A DNA stretch of 64,000 nucleotides from Okapia johnstoni (Eukaryota; Chordata; Mammalia; Artiodactyla; Giraffidae). The translations under genes were made by a program, and so were the position numbers. A model generated the notes under the pieces. The model did not search any database, had not been told where the DNA came from, and was given only the letters and a program-made list of their open reading frames with translations. Positions 62,401 to 64,000 of the stretch are shown one piece after another. How positions within the stretch are numbered: position 1 is the first letter of the stretch; each line of letters begins with the position of its first letter. The stretch lies in contig JAGTYA010000024.1 of NCBI GenBank assembly GCA_024291935.2, positions 2,294,001 to 2,358,000 of the forward strand. The letters are read 5' to 3'.

Positions 62401-63894
62401 TTGTGATGAAGGTCCATCTAGTCAAAGCTTTGATTTTTCCAGTAGTCATCTACTGATGTGAGAGTTGGACCATAAGGAATGCTGAGCACCGAAGAATTGG
62501 TGCTTTTGAACTGTGGTGTTGGAGAAGACTCTTGAGAGTCCCTTGGACTGCAAGGAGATCCAACCAGTCACTCCTAAAGGAAATCAGTCCTGAATATTCA
62601 TTAGAAGGACTGATGCTGAAGCTCCAATACTTTGGCCACCTGATGCGAAGAACTGACTCATTGGAAAAGACCCTGATGCTCGGATGGATTGGAGGCAGGA
62701 AGAGAAGGGGACGACAGAGGATGAGATGGTTGGATGGCATCACCGACTTAATGGACATGAATTTGAGCAAGCTCCAGGAGTTGGTGATGGACAGGGAAGC
62801 CTGGCATGCTGCAGTCCATGTGGTTGCAAAGAGTCGGACACCACTGAGTGACTGAACTGAACTGACACTTCATTCTTATCTCAAAACAGCATCTTCATTT
62901 AAGTCATAAATAAGTGAGTTTGAAGTCATAGCAAACCAATACACAACACTGAGGGTAGTTTCACTGCTTCTGAAAGGGTGGCACCTGATGTACTTTTGAC
63001 TGAACTTACAACGCAAGAAGACATTTCTTCCTTCCTTTCATTTCTTTTTCATTTCACATCAGTCCAGGATCTTCTTGTCATTGTTGCTGAAGATACAAAG
63101 GTTAAAAAAACACCAATCTAGGGCCCCCTCTATCTAGTAGGAAAAACAGATGTGGGAGGAATGGTGCCTTAGGCTGAGGGGTGGTGGTTGCACATAGCAC
63201 AGATATGGCAATCTGGGTTGCTTTGGGAGGTGGGGGGAGGGAAGGAGGATGCCAGTTGACAGGAGTCAAGTTGTAGAGGATCTTACATTTCCTTGTATTA
63301 TATTCTGTGTGGTGGACATAGAAGGGCACAGGACAGTGGAGAGTTCTAAGCTTGGAAGTTGAATGATTAGCAGTAGCAGTAGTAGCAGTAGGAAAGATAG
63401 TTAGAAGTGGCAGGATAGAAAGGGAATTTTCTCAAGTTCATTTGAAATGCCAAAACAGTTATATAATCCAGAAGTTCTCCTCGTTATTGACTATTTTGGG
63501 CGTAGAAAACAACCCCTTAACACTGTTTACCTCTTGCTGCTTTGTGCAGACTTTTAGAAAACTAGAATATGGTGCTTTCTGGAATTCACAAATTAGCTGA
63601 TGGGCAGTTTCATTTTTGCTTAATCCTCCCGGTTGCCTTTCTGCTTCCTTTTCCCTCTTTCATGGGCACCTCATTGCCTATGACTTGGGTGACCTCTGGT
63701 TGGTTACATGGTGGTTCATCTGACCTGGTGGCTTTGTTAGCTCATTCATGGGGTACTGTTGTTTTGCCTTCCCATTCAGATTGAAAGATGATGACAGTGG
63801 GGACCATGATCAGAATGAGGAAAACAGCACACAGAAAGATGGTGAGAAGGAAAAAATGGAACGAGACAAGAGTCAGAGCAGCAGCAAGAGGAAG
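56096..63894 (+). CDS. EIF4E2: EIF4E2 (4EHP), first two coding exons; gene continues to the right
   Basis: Exon 1 (56096-56115) encodes MNNKFD plus two bases and has a GTGAGT donor. Exon 2 (63780-63894) opens after CCCATTCAG and continues [20 protein letters not shown], ending in KRK before GTGAGT. The two exons give exactly 45 codons, the acidic, flexible N-terminal tail, almost identical to the human protein. The cap-binding domain with its tryptophans lies beyond the window. 4EHP binds the mRNA 5' cap without recruiting eIF4G and represses translation with partners such as GIGYF2. Intron 1 is 7.66 kb and repeat-rich. Partial only because the window ends. Confidence 0.93.
57359..57577 (+). 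repeat. Bov-tA SINE in EIF4E2 intron 1
   Basis: Head GGGACTTCCCTGGTGGCTCA, tail TAGCGACTGAACAACAAAAA. Confidence 0.93.
57745..58009 (-). repeat. Bov-A2 dimeric SINE with perfect 14-bp target duplication
   Basis: Two BovA monomers in reverse orientation (bodies at about 57775-57875 and 57905-58005), begun by a (CTG)n-like run. The 14-mer ATTTCTTGGTCTGC flanks it exactly at 57731-57744 and 58010-58023. Confidence 0.93.
58045..58235 (-). repeat. MIR-like SINE in EIF4E2 intron 1
   Basis: CATACTAACTGATTCAAACA, then TTTACAAATAGGGAACATGA and GACTCTGAGATGAAATAAGT. Confidence 0.5.
58260..58383 (-). repeat. CHR-type SINE
   Basis: T-run, GGGATCTTAGTTCCCTGACC, and the end CGCTGGACCATCTGGGAAGT. Confidence 0.8.
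58385..61685 (+). other. EIF4E2: EIF4E2 intron 1, central part
   Basis: A T-run at about 58538-58550 and a 16-base C run at 58786-58801 are the only clear simple repeats. No coding exon of a nested gene is convincing. A 70-codon frame on the minus strand (61344-61132) remains unassigned. Confidence 0.5.
61690..62866 (+). pseudogene. BovB LINE copy with broken reverse-transcriptase frame
   Basis: Same family and region as the copy at 42072-43592, but in EIF4E2 sense orientation. [13 protein letters not shown] is readable in one frame. The frame then shifts after NLYAGQEAI, and the sequence equivalent to the YADD motif falls in another frame (about 62088-62110). The C-terminal part ([20 protein letters not shown]) is again open. 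Ends with the GACTGAACTGAACTGAC tail. Non-functional. Confidence 0.9.
63369..63392. repeat. AGT/AGC trinucleotide tract
   Basis: A short run of AGCAGTAGCAGTAGTAGCAG type. Confidence 0.7.
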
Positions 63895-64000
63895 GTGAGT
63901 TCTCTGCTGCACAGATGTCGTTGGACTTGGCCTTGGGACTTGGTGATCTTGTGAAATTTGAAGGATGCTAGATGAACTTGATGACACCCTGTTTTGTAGT

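Overview
The window is nuclear DNA of a ruminant, almost certainly a bovid. The evidence is the dense load of Bov-tA/Bov-A SINEs and BovB (RTE) LINE copies, with older mammalian MIR, L1 and MLT1-type repeats beneath them. Gene order on the + strand is PRSS56 - CHRND - CHRNG - EIF4E2, the mammalian arrangement (human 2q37.1). I could not settle the species.

Layout. (1) 1-27980 is a gene-poor interval of about 28 kb with no coding gene I can support. It carries repeats, two CpG-rich patches (about 9830-10210, with a pair of perfect CRE palindromes, and about 14114-14435) and a series of short AT-rich, homeodomain-type motif islets in otherwise GC-rich unique DNA. These look like candidate distal regulatory elements. 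(2) 28005-33176 is PRSS56, a secreted trypsin-like serine protease, in 13 coding exons (620 aa) with the catalytic triad visible. (3) 33908-40945 is CHRND, the muscle acetylcholine receptor delta subunit, in 12 exons (517 aa). (4) 41230-48690 is intergenic and repeat-rich; it holds the longest BovB reverse-transcriptase frame of the window, an MLT1-like LTR and a cluster of SINEs. (5) 48852-54208 is CHRNG, the fetal muscle receptor gamma subunit, in 12 exons (519 aa), with one GC-AG intron. (6) 54330-55750 is intergenic. (7) A CpG-island promoter and the first two coding exons of EIF4E2 (4EHP) follow. The gene leaves the window on the right; its 7.7 kb first intron holds SINEs and a decayed BovB copy.

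How the genes relate. CHRND and CHRNG are tandem paralogues with nearly the same exon pattern. Both encode subunits of the same pentameric end-plate channel, and both have myogenic E-boxes just upstream. PRSS56 (eye growth protease) and EIF4E2 (cap-binding translational repressor) are neighbours without an obvious functional link.

All gene models were built by reading splice sites and protein conservation by eye. Repeat boundaries are approximate. Family comparisons rest on memory of the families, not on database searches.
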